Assembly (NCBI RefSeq): GCF_015832195.1
Contig: NC_052021.1
Location: 25,092,286-25,156,285, forward strand
DNA length: 64,000 nucleotides
Reading direction: 5' to 3'
Origin: Motacilla alba alba
Taxonomy: Eukaryota; Chordata; Aves; Passeriformes; Motacillidae
The notes beneath the pieces are model-generated. The model ran no database searches, was not told the origin of the DNA, and saw nothing but the letters and a program-made list of their open reading frames with translations. Positions 1 through 13,347 of this stretch are shown one piece after another. Every line of letters begins with the position of its first letter. Position 1 is the first letter of the stretch. The translations under genes and the position numbers were made by a program.

Positions 1-425
1 GCAAATCTGGTGGAGGAGCTGGGGTTATTTAGCCTAGGGTTGTTTAGGGGTACAGGAGGCTCAAGGGTGACCTTATCACTCTCTACAATTCTGTAAAAGG
101 AGGGAGTAGCCAGGTGAAGGTCAGTCTCTTCTCTCAAGTAACAAGTGATAGGACCAGAGGAAACAGCCTGTAGTTGCACCAGGGAACATTTAAAATGTAT
201 ATTAGGAAAAAAAATTCGTTACTAAAAGGGTGGTCAGGCTTTGGAGCAGGCTGCCCAGTGAAGTGGTAGAACCACTGTCCCTGGAAGTGTTCAAAAGGCA
301 TGTGCACGTGGCACCTGGAGATGTGGTTTAGTGGTGAACATGGTGGTGCTGCCTTAATGGTTGGACATGATAATTTTTAGACTTTTTTTTCCAACCTTAA
401 TGATTCTATTTGGTTCTATGATGAA
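1..425 (+). mobile_element. CR1 LINE, 5'-truncated 3' portion, cut by the window edge
   Basis: The sequence follows the avian CR1 3' region in order: the segment about a GGAGCTGGGGTTATTTAGCC-like hairpin-proximal part, then the 'accttatcactctctacaa' block, 'caagtgataggaccagagga', 'gggtggtcaggctttggagc', 'ggctgcccag', the 'ggaagtgttcaaaaggcatg' block and the 'gtggtttagtgg...catggtggtg' motif. It ends in 'ccaaccttaatgattctatt' followed by 'ggttctatg', the usual CR1 end with short ATTCTATG-type repeats. Poly-T expansion and several small indels near 370-400 show it is decayed. It is noncoding: only the 3' UTR and the end of ORF2 would be represented, and no reverse-transcriptase frame remains. 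The left end continues beyond the window. Confidence 0.93.
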
Positions 426-2502
426 AGAAACTTAGGGAAGAAGTGAAACAGTAAGAATATCTGCTGGGTAAAATTCTAGGCCCCTAACACTTTCCCCCCA
501 TCCTTTGCAGAGATCTGCCATGACCCTTTAAACCAGTCACCTCTTGTTTTCCTCATTTCCCCCAGTCAGATTTGTCTTTCTAAAAGCCTTGACAACTCAT
601 TTTTCAATGTGCATTCCCCAGTATTTTATTTACCCATCTTTTTAAGTATCTGCTTTGACAGTTTCCTTGTCAGAGCAATATTAATGGTTTCTCAGGCAGA
701 CTAGGTTGATTTCAGTATTCTGAACTTATCCTGGAATACTAACTTCAGCTTGATGTGCACCAAAAGGTGCTTCCAGTTCCAGGACCATGGAAGGGCTGAG
801 GGAACAAATGGAATTTCAGCCACTAAGTCAGAACCAACCTGAGTAGATTTCGCCTAGAAATCTACTGCAGAATTGAAAAGCAAGAGGAATACATCAGGGA
901 CTGGGCTATTGGTAGGAAAGAGTCTGTGTCAGCCTAGGGAATGCTTTAAAGAATGTATCATATAGGGCTCAAAAGCAAAGGGAGGATGAATCCAGTCACA
1001 GGGTGGAGACTGGGAGTCGAAAGAAAGGATAGGTAGAAAGGATGCAGCAAAGTCCTGTGTGATCCCTTCAACCTTTCCTCTTTCTAGTGACTTAAAAATG
1101 AGCTGTGAATAGGCATAAAAAGGAATAGCTTACGAACACTTGTACATTACATCAACTTGTGTTAGCACGTGTCTCTTAAGGACACAAGTTCAGTGCCCTG
1201 ATAATACTCCATTATCGTGATATAGGAAAATGAAATGGTTTTATTGCCTACAGGCTTCTGCAGCAGGGAATGTATTCCAGTAAGAGTGCCTACAGCAGTC
1301 CTGAAAACCACTTATCTCACACTGTCACTGTTTCCACTTCTGTGATCTCATAGCTTCTTTCCCATGGAAAGGGCCTGGCATGAGGAGCGTGGTGAATTGT
1401 ATGGTGTCAGTAGGTAGGCATTTTTCATAACTCTCCATTTAGTAACCAAGGACTCAGCAAGGTGGGAGATGAAAAATTCCAGGGTTGGTTGATTACTGAT
1501 GTCCTCCTACCAAGAAGGAAAGCAGCTCAGAGAGGTAAATGGTCCTAGGCCTTGGCTGCACTGCTAAAGATAGAAAAGAAACGTCTCAAGAAAAATGGGA
1601 GTGTCCTGCTGAAAATGGCTACCACAGCAGCAAGTCATCATGAAAGATGAGCCCTTTCCTCTTGTCAACAAAATGAATAGTGCAGATGGCTCTGTTTAAA
1701 AGGGAGTTTGCACCACAGGATGAAAGATTTTCCAGCTGAGGGACCCAATTAACAGAGGTGACCAAATAATTTAATATACTTTAAACATGGATCCTCTGTT
1801 TCCCTTTCAAAAGACTTGACAGGTAATTAACTAAAAAACCACTCATCATTTTCTGTCAGTGTAGATTATTACATGGTAAAGTTCATGTTTTAAATTAGGG
1901 AATAGATTTACACAATGAGGTCGTGAATTGCAGATCTACAGACCTACACACTCAGTTCACCAGCTCACACAGGAGTTCAGCTTAAAGGCTGAACCTGAAT
2001 TTTGGCATTTTCTTTTATATGTAAAGTAAAGCTGTGAAATTCAAGTCAGCAGCAGAACTTTTGCAGACCCACTCTGTAGGTGCATGGATCCATCTGCCAG
2101 AGGAGGACCAGCTTTATTTCAAGCTCAGAATAAAGGTAGGTATATTAAAATATGAAAACTGAAACAGCTCTGAAATTTGCTTTAATGAACACATTGCCAG
2201 AGTTTTACATGTTCAAATGTAATTTGTATAAGACTGGATATTTTTTACTAAAATCAATTGAACTTGCGTTTAAGAATGTCCCTCAAAACTTCTCAGGCCT
2301 GAAGACTTGTCTGGCAATTCCAGCAAGATTTTCACATCTCCATGCATTAAGACAGAACATTCATGGAAAGACCAGCATAGCAGTCTCTTGACCAGACCTG
2401 TGAAGCTCCTGTAGAAGCTAGGAGATGTTTGAGACAAGCCTGGAAAACAATTTCTTAAATAAATGGTAATTTCAGAATCTGGGAAGAGTCTGTACTGGCT
2501 TT
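426..2502. other. Unique noncoding DNA, no gene seen
   Basis: AT-rich single-copy sequence with no recognisable repeat and no convincing open frame. The only structure noted is an inverted repeat with perfect 9-bp arms (aacttgtgt at 1154-1162 and acacaagtt at 1182-1190) around a 19-nt loop. A 79-codon frame at 2152-2391 has no features of a real protein and I take it as chance. Confidence 0.6.
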
Positions 2503-2905
2503 TTAGATGTGGGGGTTTTGGGGTTATTTTGTTTTTTGCTTTTTTTTTTTTGTAAAGTCAGAGTAGAATAGCTCATATATCTGTCAAGACTGAACAATGA
2601 GGGGAATGCCCCAAATGTCTGCTAGAACTGAACACTACATATAATGTATCTGTCAGAAGCTTTGATTCCTTGAAAAAAGTGAGCTCTCTCAGTGTTTTGA
2701 TTTGCCAAATTTAGCTGTCTTTTTCTGATCGAGACATGGGAATCTCAGCAACTTTAGTTGACTCAGAAAAGTGCATTTAATACATTAAAGCAACAGCTTT
2801 CCTGGCAGGTTTATTTATTTTTTTTTTTTTTATTTTATTTTTAGTTTGTTTGGTTTTTTTGTGGGTTTTTTTTTTAGTTTTTTACTTTTTTTTTTTCTTT
2901 TTATC
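2503..2905. repeat. T-rich low-complexity tracts
   Basis: Two T-rich patches, about 2503-2556 and 2810-2905, made mostly of T with scattered G (for example TTTGTTTGGTTTTTTTG-type runs). Such T/G-rich stretches are common in bird noncoding DNA. They create a spurious Phe-rich 70-codon frame at 2846-3058. Confidence 0.8.
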
Positions 2906-5900
2906 AGAGCAGTATTCAGGAAAGGGCTTACATGTAAAAGCAAGTACATCCATTGTACTTTTACCTGTATGCAACAAATGAAAAAATCCTACTCATCTGC
3001 TGGACCTGGCACTTGCAAAATGCCACCTAAGGAACTTAATACAGCGTCAGTTCAATGAAAGTGTCCTGCTCCTGGGACTCTAAACCTTCTGAGCAGCACG
3101 ACTGCGACATGAGATGTGGTCTTTCACGTGTGCAGGGATGAGAAGTTCCAGTACTCAATGAATCTAGAACAGACCCATCTACTGCAGAAATGCACAATGA
3201 GATCCATTTTTAGACCTGGTTTGCAGAAGTCTATACTAGGATTAAATTACTCATTTTTACAGTGAGGGTGGTTAATAGGCAGATCAATTGTCAGAGAAGA
3301 TACAGCAGCTTTTCCAGTGCTGAGAGTCTCTAAATCAAAACTACGTGCTGAGAAAATTATACCATCATAAGAACTAGAATCAGCAAATTATTTTTCCACA
3401 TAACATTAAACTGCCTGGTTTACATACAGTAGGTATACCAGTCCTTTATGGTTTTAAAATAGACAAATATTTAAGAGGAATCCAACTGCATGCCCTTATT
3501 CAGCAGAGGGGATATTGGAACTTCACATTTCAACATTTGAATGGCCTATGTAGAGCTTTAACTTGCCTCAGCTAATGTGCTGCTCTTGCTTAATCCAAAG
3601 CAGCCATTCTGCTGGCTCTGGCCCAGACAAACTGCAAGGTATTTAGAAAACCAGCTCCCCTGATGTTCAGTTGGGCTTCAGTGTCCAGTTTTCTGAAGCC
3701 TATTAAAAACTTGATGGCTAAATTAACTCGCTGCCTAAAATGAAGAAAAATAATGGAATAAATACTTCCAAATAAACAGTCCACATCACCAGCTTCTGAT
3801 CTCTCTCACACTTTTTCCCTTTGCCATTCAAACAAAAATTAGAATCTGGCCTAATAGGTCAATAGCAACAAACCCTGGAGTAGGCAATTCCTGAGGAAAG
3901 GACATCCCTGCTTGTTAGTATTATTTCTCATCTCTATCAATGTAGTTCAAAGGCAGCTTGATCTTTTTCACTCACCCCATGGCCATTGAACTGATATGAA
4001 TTGTTGCAAGTTGCTTCAGGAACCCAAGTCTTGTAGATGACTGTGTGTTGCCAAAGACATTTAAAGAAACTGCAGCATATTCTGGAAGGCACCAGGCCTA
4101 GATAAAGGCAGTGGGAGGCCTTTGTTCAGCTCCCCAGTTTGGAAATCTGTTGGCACACAAAATTATAATCAGCTCCCTTAAAGTTTTCATTCAGACTGAA
4201 GTCTGTCCAAAGTCAATCATGCAGAAGAATATTTGGCATAAGCAAAGGGGTTTCTGTCCACCTGTGAGGATTTCACTGTGCACAGAAATGAACTAAAAAG
4301 CAGCTACCAATGCATTAATTAGCAATATAAATAAAACTGAGAATAGAAAACCAAGCCAGGCTATCTAATTATGTCAATTTGTCCTGATGATCAGGTCCTG
4401 AAATGAAAATTACTCCTGAATTACATGTCTCTGCCTTGCTGCAGCAAAGCAAAATTTGGATTGGAATGATCCTGAACTCAGCATCTCCCCAGAACTTCAG
4501 ATAGTTTAGTACTCATTAGGGTGGTAGATTAAGGAAACCTTTCTGTGATAGGGAAGATCCATGAATGCAGTCACCACTTCCTGACACTGCAGGTAAAAGG
4601 ACTCTTCCAGTAAAACATTTTTCATCTTCATCTGGCTACTTATTCTGGTCCCAGCTGTGCTATTGCAGCTGCTGTAATAAAAAGTTAATAGATTGGGGGA
4701 AGATTTTTATTCCATAATATTGTATTGCAGCTCTAGTCTTGAACATCAGTATTTAAAGTGGTACCTAACTGCAGCCCTGATGTTCATTTTATGACAGCAC
4801 AGCAAGTTACCACCCATCAGCTGCCTGCAGATACCTTGACATACCCCTAGGGCCTTATAAAAGGCTGCTCTTTCATGGAGGTTGCTTATATTTTTAAGAA
4901 TTTAACTGTACTATAATAACTGCAAATGTTCATTTGATGTTGATCAACTGATGATAACATGAAAGTAAGACATTGTGTCACAGTAACTAAACTTAGTCAC
5001 AATAAACTTTCCTTCAGGTTCCACTTTTGACCATTGTCAGGAGCAGGTTACTGAGCTGGAGGTGCCTTTGGTTTGAGTAGTTTGGATATGGAGTGGCTAA
5101 ACCACAGGCACATACCCTAAAAAAGAAAGGAACTAAGACCACTTGTGAAAGGGAATATTATATTCCCACTTGGGAAAGGGGAGAAAGTAAACATAAATTA
5201 TTGTAAAGTTGCTAACTATGCATCTGCTGATCCATCTTATCATTTGCAGCTCTCCTACTGCAGGTCAGCTCTGGGCTGCAGATTTTATTTGGTGCTTCAC
5301 ACGTGTGGTGCTTCTACAGATAGATAACACTGCTCTCCTCATCCTGCTGGCCAGGGCAGGGGGTTTGCTCTGCACAAACAGATGGGCTGGAGATTTGCTG
5401 GGCTTCAGTGAGACTGTTCTCTAACAGCATCTGTTAAAGAAGCATTAAGGCAAATGGCTTGTGTTCTAGAGAGGAAAATGGGGAAGGCAGTAATTCAACA
5501 CTTGTTAAGAAAAATTCTCTCCCCTCCACCTCTCTCTATATTCTAACTGCTAAACCTAGCACAAAGATCCTAAGAAAGTGTTCAGCCTCAATGGGAACTT
5601 CAATGCCTTACATACAAAGTCAGTCTATGATTTGAAACTCAGCTGTGGAAGGTGCCAAGTCTCCTGCCTCCAGCTCTCTCTCCTCTCGTGTTTCTGAGGT
5701 CCCACCACTTCAAATATTTAGCTTAAATGGTAAAGGCACTCATTAGACAAACATTAGATTTATCCTCCACAGGATCAGTATGGAAATATAGACTCTATCC
5801 TCTGCATGATACAGCTATACAAAGTAGTTGTCCAGGTTAACAAGAAAATTTTTCCCATTTTTTTAATGGTCAGCCATGTTTGGTGTTCAAAGCTTCAAAT

Positions 5901-7727
5901 TTGGGTTTTCAGATGCTTCCATTTTTTGCATTTTCAGATGCTCGAGGACTCACAGGTTGATAAGTCTGGCTGAGATACTCAACCTGGCTTCATCCCTTTA
6001 TGTTTAAATTCATTCCTCATCATTCTAAAAATCCACTAACATTCATCCAAAGAGGAGAAAAAAATAAAATCACCATCTATCCACTTAGGGGAGAGAAAAT
6101 CCTTCTATCAGCTGAAAAGACCACACTATCTGGGCATTTGTCACCATCACAGCACACTTTGGGGATTCAGAAAATATTGTTTCCCTCTTTATTTCTTATT
6201 AGATCAGCTTTCAAATGATTTGTATTAAACAACCAAGAGGAATTGTTGGTTCTAGGGGCTGTGTACATGCAAACTGTCATCATGGAGAATGTACGAGAGA
6301 TGTATACCACAAAAAAAAATAAAAGCTGGAGACAGTTTCAGATCTTTTTTTAATCTGGACATTGAGGTGGAATAAATTCACCCTTCTTCATTCCTTTCAG
6401 TGACATGGTAGCAGCCATGGATTTAGGGCAACTTCAGTTTGAAAATTGCTTTTTGACTCATTCTCAAGCTAAGTAGGCGTGTTTTTTAAACCAGGTAGAA
6501 GAGTTCACTCACTTTAAGGGGAAATTACTAGCATGTATTCTAGGGGTACTAGCTTGTTTTAAGCAGAGGAAGAAAACGAGGAAAAGCAGGCAGATGATGC
6601 CTGAGAGTTCTGGTTACTCATGGATTTGTCCAGCAGACATCTCCAAGGGGATGTCAGGGACAGGGTTTGCCATGATCTCTGCATATCAGGGAGGTATATA
6701 GAGGCCCAGTGGGCAGTTTTGGCAAGAAACATCATGTTTACCCTTAGTGCTTATTTGTATTTAAAAATAGAGAGGGCAATAAAGAATTATAAGTTGTATG
6801 TTAAGTACTAAATTTAGAAATTTTATAATCAGAGTAAACAATTATCAAAATTGGCTGAAGACAGCCCAGAAAATCTGCTTTTCTTAGTACAAAAATCCTT
6901 TGCTGTACCTGTCTGCCATAAAAACTGTTGGTATTTCTTATGTAGCGACAAGCAGAATGTCAATCTAGTTCTCACTCTGGCTTTAAAATGTCTTGTGTTT
7001 TAATAAAAACCTTTGCTGACAGCTCTCTGGCTGAACTCAGCTTCTTTTTTGGTACACTGAAGTCTCATAAAGATACTGGAATTTCAGAGGAAATTTAGCT
7101 TGCTGGGGGTGCATTTCATTATTCTATTATTTCATTTCACCCTCTCCTTACTGAGTTCTGTCTGCCGTACTCTCCTCACTGTCAACATCTTTTATTTCAT
7201 TTTTCATCCACACACTGATCATTATACGATTTTGCTTTTGCTTAGCCAAAAACCCCAATTGCAATGACCCCTACATCCCAGAAGTCGAGACATCAATGTA
7301 AGTTTGGAATGAAAGTAGTATTGACTGCCAGCACTTCTATAATCCCTAGCAATCAACTCCAATCTCTTCTCTCTTAGTGATAGATAGACAGATAAAACAT
7401 TTGACTTCACTTTTCCAATCTATACAGAGGCCTTCACCATCCTTTATAACCCTCAAATTCAAGACAATTAGGACTTGATTAAATCCTATCATCTCTCAGG
7501 TCTCTTAAGCCATATAATGGCTGCTCGGAGAAGCCAAGTAATTTTGCAACTTCTCCCATTACCTCCCTCTTTTTTGGTTCATGTGCATTTCTGGCTCTAA
7601 GCATAATTTTAATTAAATGTAGTTGACATCCAAAGGAATTGAGGAGATGATTCTAGACCTTTAAAGCAAAAGCTTTATGTTTTTATCAGCAATTTGTCTA
7701 GAAAAAAATCCAACATACTTATACATA
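2906..7727. other. Unique noncoding DNA, no gene seen
   Basis: About 4.8 kb of AT-rich sequence without a repeat family I recognise, an RNA gene or a supported coding frame. The longest frames (60-72 codons) lack domain signatures and overlap one another in different frames, as expected by chance. The stretch around 3560-3790 is slightly richer in unbroken, non-simple sequence and could be conserved noncoding DNA, but nothing in the window alone shows that. Confidence 0.6.
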
Positions 7728-7858
7728 TTATATATATATACATTCATGTTTGCATTTATATTTGTATCTGTACTTACTTATGTACTGTATACATGTAGGG
7801 ACACACACACACACACACACACACATATATTATATATATATATATAGAGAGAGAGAGT
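7728..7858. repeat. Compound microsatellite (TA)n ... (CA)12 (TA)n (GA)n
   Basis: A TA run near 7728-7740 is followed by twelve perfect AC units at 7801-7824, a TA-rich run at 7825-7846 and GA units to about 7857. This is a typical polymorphic dinucleotide locus. The 66-codon frame at 7750-7950 (THTHTH, then YIYIYRERE) is translated microsatellite and not a gene. Confidence 0.97.
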
Positions 7859-10800
7859 ATGAATTCATAAGTCTCCACTTGGTCTTGATTCACATCTCTG
7901 CACTGGCTCCATGCATCCAAACTTATTTCTCCAAGAAAAGAGCTAAATAGAAAGTCTGACCCAAATATATTCCATACCTACTAGCATATTCCCCAAACTG
8001 TGTGGAGTCACACCACAAATACCTAACATACATTCACCTTCAAAAGTGTTGATTTCCCACACTTTCAGGACATATGCTTCATAAGAGACTGAGTCCCTAA
8101 ACAGCCAGCTCCCTACAGGCTTTTCACTCTGCATCTGTGACAGCCCAGCCTTACATCCTCAGCCTTCCTCACTTTCCAGTTTTAGTTCATCTTTACTTTT
8201 CAGTCATCCTACGTTATTTTGGCAACATCTTTAATTGACAACTTTAATATTTTCTCTCTTTACACTATTATTTCTATAATTTTTTACCCTTGTATTCCAT
8301 ATTAACATTTGCACCTTATATTCAACACCAATATAAGAGTGGTATGAACTGAGATCCTCAGGGAAAAGTATGTGGTGGCTACACTGAGATGCAAAGGATC
8401 TGTTTCCTCACCATGACCAATTTTCACATCGCAAAGGAAGAGCAATATTTGCTCATGATCTTCAAAACCTTTGACAAGGTCAATGATGACAATGGCCATC
8501 AGTGGCTGTTGCCCAGGCTGAGGGGCAAAATCTGCTTCGATAAGAGACTCCAAGTTCTGATCTGTTCAGAACTGTGCTGAAAATGTTGGACTAGGAGGGG
8601 AAAATTGGCAGCCTCTGAGGTCTCACATAGACAGTGCACATGAGGGCCCTGATCCTTTTGGCTTAAATGGCAAGAGGACAATTTTGAGGAGACAGAACGG
8701 AGCTTCACAAGAATGTGATCTTATTTCTGTTGCATGCAAATTAAGAGGGAAGGACTGGATTTTGTCTGTCAAGTGGTGCCCACACAAGAATACACTTTGG
8801 TATGAAAAGCTGAAAGAGCTTAACTGTGTCTTGTGTTTGGCTTGTAAAATATCAGTGGGTTTCTCTTCCAAGTTCTGCTCCTGAGAGCTCCTTGTTGCCC
8901 AAATGTGGTCATACAGGGCTAGGCCTGCGTAAGGAACGTGTGGGAGAGGGGCTATTTTTAGAGACCAAATCATAGGCTGTCAGTCTGCAAGGCAGAGGAA
9001 TCCACCTAGAGGTCTGAGGAGCAATATTATCAGACATGAGAGAGGTCAGTTTGCAGACAGGTTCCATTTATAAATTGTTCATAAAGAGCTGACAAAGGAC
9101 TGAGCAAGGTTTTAATAAGTGATTGTACCTCAGTAATAAGGTTAACCAATTATGACATGGAAACATTAGTAACAAATACTAATTGAATTTCTAATACACT
9201 CATAACAATATGCATTATAAATGGCGTAGACTTATAGAGAATCTGCATTAAATAACACCTGTTAAACTTCATGTGGCTCCTCATTCTTCCAATAGCTTCA
9301 TTAATGTCACTGTTTTAACCTATCAGGAAGACACAGCAAGGTAAGAGAAAGGTTGAAGAGCTTCCTTTGTCTGTCCTGTACAGTAAAGGATAAAAGGTTT
9401 CTGGCTGATGTGCACCTTAAGGCACATTGCTTTTCCAATAGCAATTATCTCAGAGACAAAGCGTGGTCCAACAGCCAGATGTGGCCTCTTGGTCATTGGA
9501 AACACAGCTCCACTTTCCTGCTCCACTACAGAACACTTGGAAGACCTTAAGAAGGTTGTGCTTTTTCTGTAACACCTAAGATACCATTTCTCCAAGGGGA
9601 ATCCGCACCAACATTTGGAACTGGGGACCAAAGCAAGGATCTTGCTTGGATACAGCAAAGAAAGGACCCCTGGGGGAAAAAAAAATTAAAATCTTTGTTT
9701 CAGGGGAAACTGTGTTGCTGTTCTTGTTTCAATAAGAATCAGCATGGCATATTGAAGCCAACATTATATTTCTTTAATATTTTTTAAGAAATTACAGAAA
9801 TATAGGAAAAAAAGTGCTCAGTTTCCAGCATGTCAGAGAACTGTGTGGTGTTTCTAAATAAAAGGTGAATTGAAACCAGCCTGGGTAGGAACTATAGACA
9901 AGTCTGTTGTCTAAAACAAGTATGCACTACCTCTAGCTGTGCTTTGGGTCTGGATTATGTATTTGTTCTTTCCCATCTCAGTTTACTGTGATGTTATAGA
10001 GAGTCCTGAGACAAAACTGTGAAGAGCTTGATGCAAAGCCAAATTGCCCTGGGGTAAAAAAACCAAAAACTTTCATTTTGGCACAAAATAGATGTCTCTG
10101 AGAGGACAGGAAAGGATGAAAACAACATCAGGAATAGTGAATTTGCAAAGAAAAGCTCCAAGACCAGCTGACGCAATCATGCTAATCACCCAATCAATCT
10201 TAATGGAAGAGAGATTGTAATCGTAAAATACAGTCAGTGAGGCACCAAGAAAATTCCCAGTTTTCTTGCCTTCACTAAGGCCACTTATCAGATGGCATCA
10301 CTATAAAGATATCACCTTGCTTCAGATCCATTCAAATGCCCAGGTGGAGATGGCTGGCACTGACTGCCACAGGAGATAATGAGGCAGCTCCTAAAGCTTG
10401 TTATGCAAAAATCTCACAGAGGAGAATAGAGCCATAGACAAACCTTTGTTAAACTTTAAAAAGGCTGTAAAAAAAAAAAACCTCTCTTCTCTTATATTCT
10501 GCCCCTTTCTGGCTCCCTTGTTAAGTTCTTCCCACTTTTGTGTGTTATCAGGTAGTAATATAATTCAGGCCATGGAAAGAATATGAAGCCTGAGCCTCTT
10601 GAGGAATGGTGCTTTAACTCAAATTTCAAACCAAGAGCTGTTATTAATAATAGAGGTGAATTTTTCTGAAGAGGCACACATCTCAGTTCTCTGTCAGTTC
10701 TAAATGAGGGAAATACCTGTGAGCATGGAGGGGTTAAAGGATGCTATTCCTACCTGGTAACGAAGGAGAATGGGAATCTGATTTGACACATGATCAAGCT

Positions 10801-11152
10801 TTTCCTGCTATCTCAGAGATATACAGTGGCTGGCATATATTATTTCTCCAAAAGAATCAACCAAGTTTACTAAAAATGCTTACGTAGGACAATATCTGCC
10901 CATACATACAACAAGGGAAGAAGCTCCTCCACTCTTTGAAAAGCGCATTTCCATCTCAGTTCTCTTCTTCAGCTGCCTGATGAATGCAGATGGTGCATGA
11001 AGTTTTGGCTCCCACCTAATTTGTTCCTCTATCTCTTACCTTTCAGAAAAAAAACCCTACCACTTCTTGTCAGCTCTGATTTGGTCATGTTACAGACTAC
11101 AGCACAAATTTAGCAAAAATTGAGTTGTGTTTATAGCTTATAGTCTATTTTA
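7859..11152. other. Unique noncoding DNA, no gene seen
   Basis: No repeat family or RNA gene recognised. Two minus-strand frames exceed 110 codons (8623-8973 and 9323-9658). Neither has a recognisable domain, and both overlap plus-strand frames of similar quality, so I do not call them genes. The interval 9060-9260 is AT-rich with several TAAT cores. Confidence 0.55.
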
Positions 11153-11206
11153 CAGAATCATAGAATATGCTGAGTTGGAAGGGACCCACAAGGACGAGTC
11201 CAAGTC
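11153..11206 (-). mobile_element. CR1 LINE 3'-end fragment (about 54 bp)
   Basis: It starts with 'cagaatcatagaatatgctg' and continues 'agttggaagggacccacaag', then 'gacgagtccaag'. This is the reverse complement of the standard avian CR1 3' terminus and matches the end of the copy at 12735-13347. A severely 5'-truncated insertion in reverse orientation; the rest of the element is absent. Confidence 0.9.
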
Positions 11207-12734
11207 ATTTGTGAAGAAGTACAAGTCAGTTAAAATGGAAGGTCACCAGAGACTATATGGATGAAAGGATAAATGATAGAATATGCTTATTCTTCTCTCA
11301 GCTTGTTTCAGATTGGATGTTGAATAGAGATTCCCTAGATGTTTTCTCCCTGGAAATCATTCTCCCAGATCTGTTTTTGTCTATCTTTCCCAAAACAAAA
11401 TCATCCAACAGCTTCAATTTGAAACTTGAGCATCTCCAAAATTCCACTCCCACCTAGGTGGGTGACATTTAAGCTAAAAGGCTGGAGTGTGTATAGGAAG
11501 ACTCCATGTTTAGAAAATGTATCTCAATTTCCTACCACAATGGCAGTAATATCATGTGAACTGTTCACAAACAAAAATAATAAAAATGTAATATACAGTC
11601 TTCTGATCACTTAGCAGTCTTCTCTTCTGCTCCACCTAGATGAATCAGTTTTGTGCTAATTTAAAATTAAGATAAAAACCTTGGGGTTTTTAACAACCAT
11701 GTTCATTATTTATGTCTAATAAACTCAACTGGGCACCTTCTAATTTTAATAGGGAATGACGATGCTTTCAAAAATGCGTGGTAATTTCTAAACAAAGATA
11801 AGATTCAAGGCCATTTAAATTTTTAATTTAAAAACAGTTAAAATGTGAATGAGAAATATACTAACATGGACTGAAACAGTTCTAAATTCTTCACATATTA
11901 ATGAATAGTTTTGGTTGTCTTGAAATGGATCATATTGAATATACAATTCTTTAAAGAAATAAAAGATGATGGATGGTATTTCAGAAAAGCATATTTTCTG
12001 CATCTTAAATCCAGAGATTAAATAAATATTTTATTTTAAATTGTGCATTGTTTAATGGATCTCAGGAGAAGATGTAAATCATGAATGCCTACTTGGTTTT
12101 ACTTTCAATGGTTTATACTACCTTTTAACTTTTTTCAAGTAGATAAAAAATTGCTGAATTTAAACCACTTGACGCAGTCCAATCAGACCATCCTACCCTG
12201 TTATGTAGGATGTCTCAGGGCAGTAGGCAGCAATCTCCATCACAGGAAAAGCTTTCTTCACTGCTAATGCTGGTGTAACATCCTGAAGGCTGATCTAAGG
12301 TACTGAGAAAGCACAATGGTTTCATGAAATTGTTCAGCACTTCAATAAATCTAGCCATACCTTTCAGATTAGATGGTAATCAAACATCCTGAGAGCTACA
12401 GACACTTCTATACTCTTTTAAGTAATATATAAATCTTCTATTCATTCTTAGCTAGTTTGGTTTTTTTGGTAGTAGATCAATTACTATTATTGTAATATGT
12501 GACACATTACATATGTCAGAAGACAGTGTAGCAAATAGAGAGCACCCAAATTCTACATTTGTGAGGCAGAGCATTTAAATCTCCACTTCCAAATATCCTC
12601 TTTGACTGACACTCTGAAGACTGGATTGAGAAACAAATGTAGTTACTGGAGTTTATTTTACATAAATGAAGAACATTTTTATTAAAAACCAAGGCATTTA
12701 CACCTCACTGTGATATTGCTCTGGGTTTAACAAT
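11207..12734. other. Unique noncoding AT-rich DNA, no gene seen
   Basis: Strongly AT-rich between 11640 and 12060 with several homopurine/AT runs. No repeat family, RNA gene or credible coding frame. The frames of 60-66 codons here are rich in Phe, Ile, Lys and Asn as expected from base composition. Confidence 0.6.
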
Positions 12735-13347
12735 TTTATGAAGTTCGATGTTCGTCAAGCTCAGCATCACCTTCTGGGCAAAGGAGGGGATTGTTCTGCC
12801 CTGCTCTGCCTTGGGCAGCCTCTCCTCCTGTGCTGGGGGCAGGTTTGGGGACACAATAGAGAAAAGACTTTAAAACTATTAGAGAACATCTAAAGGGGGC
12901 CACAAGGATGGGGAAAGGTCTGGAGGGGAAGCCGTGTGAGGAGTGGCTGAGGTCACCTGGACTGTTCAGCCTGGAGAAGAGGAAACTGAAGGGAGATCTC
13001 TTGGCACCCCACAGCTTCCTTAGGAGGGAAAGGGGAGGGGCAGGCACTGATCTCTTGCTGTGGTGACCAGCAAATGGACACGAGGGAATGGCCTGAAGCT
13101 GTGTCAGGGGAGGTTCAGGTTGGACATTAGAAAAGATATTTCACCTGGAGGATGGTTGGGCACTGAAACAGCTCCCCAGGGAAGTGGGCACAGCACCAGC
13201 CTGACAGAGCTCAAGAAGTGTTTGGACAATGCTCTTGGGCACAGGGTGTGACTCTGGGGGATGGCGCACTGCAGGGTCAGGAGTTGGACTTCGATGATCT
13301 TTGTGGTTCCCTTCCAACCCAGCATATTCCATGGCTCTATGATTCTG
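12735..13347 (+). mobile_element. CR1 LINE, about 610 bp of the 3' region, best preserved copy in the window
   Basis: The order of CR1 landmarks is intact: 'ttgttctgccctgctctgcc' and the 'ggcagcctctcctcctgtgc' block (end of ORF2), 'aaaactattagagaacatct', 'gtctggaggggaagccg', 'gttcagcctggagaagagga', 'ggggaggggcaggcactgat', 'gggaatggcctgaagctgtg', 'ggttgggcac', 'cagcctgacagagctcaaga', 'gttggacttcgatgatcttt', and the terminus 'cccttccaacccagcatatt' with 'tctatgattctg'. The upstream part is the degraded C-terminus of the reverse transcriptase; no intact ORF remains. Frames called on both strands across 12736-13386 are shadows of this element. GC content is clearly higher than the flanks. Confidence 0.95.

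Noticed and set aside
7750..7950. Open frame with His-Thr and Ile-Tyr repeats
   Set aside because: Translated (CA)n/(TA)n microsatellite.
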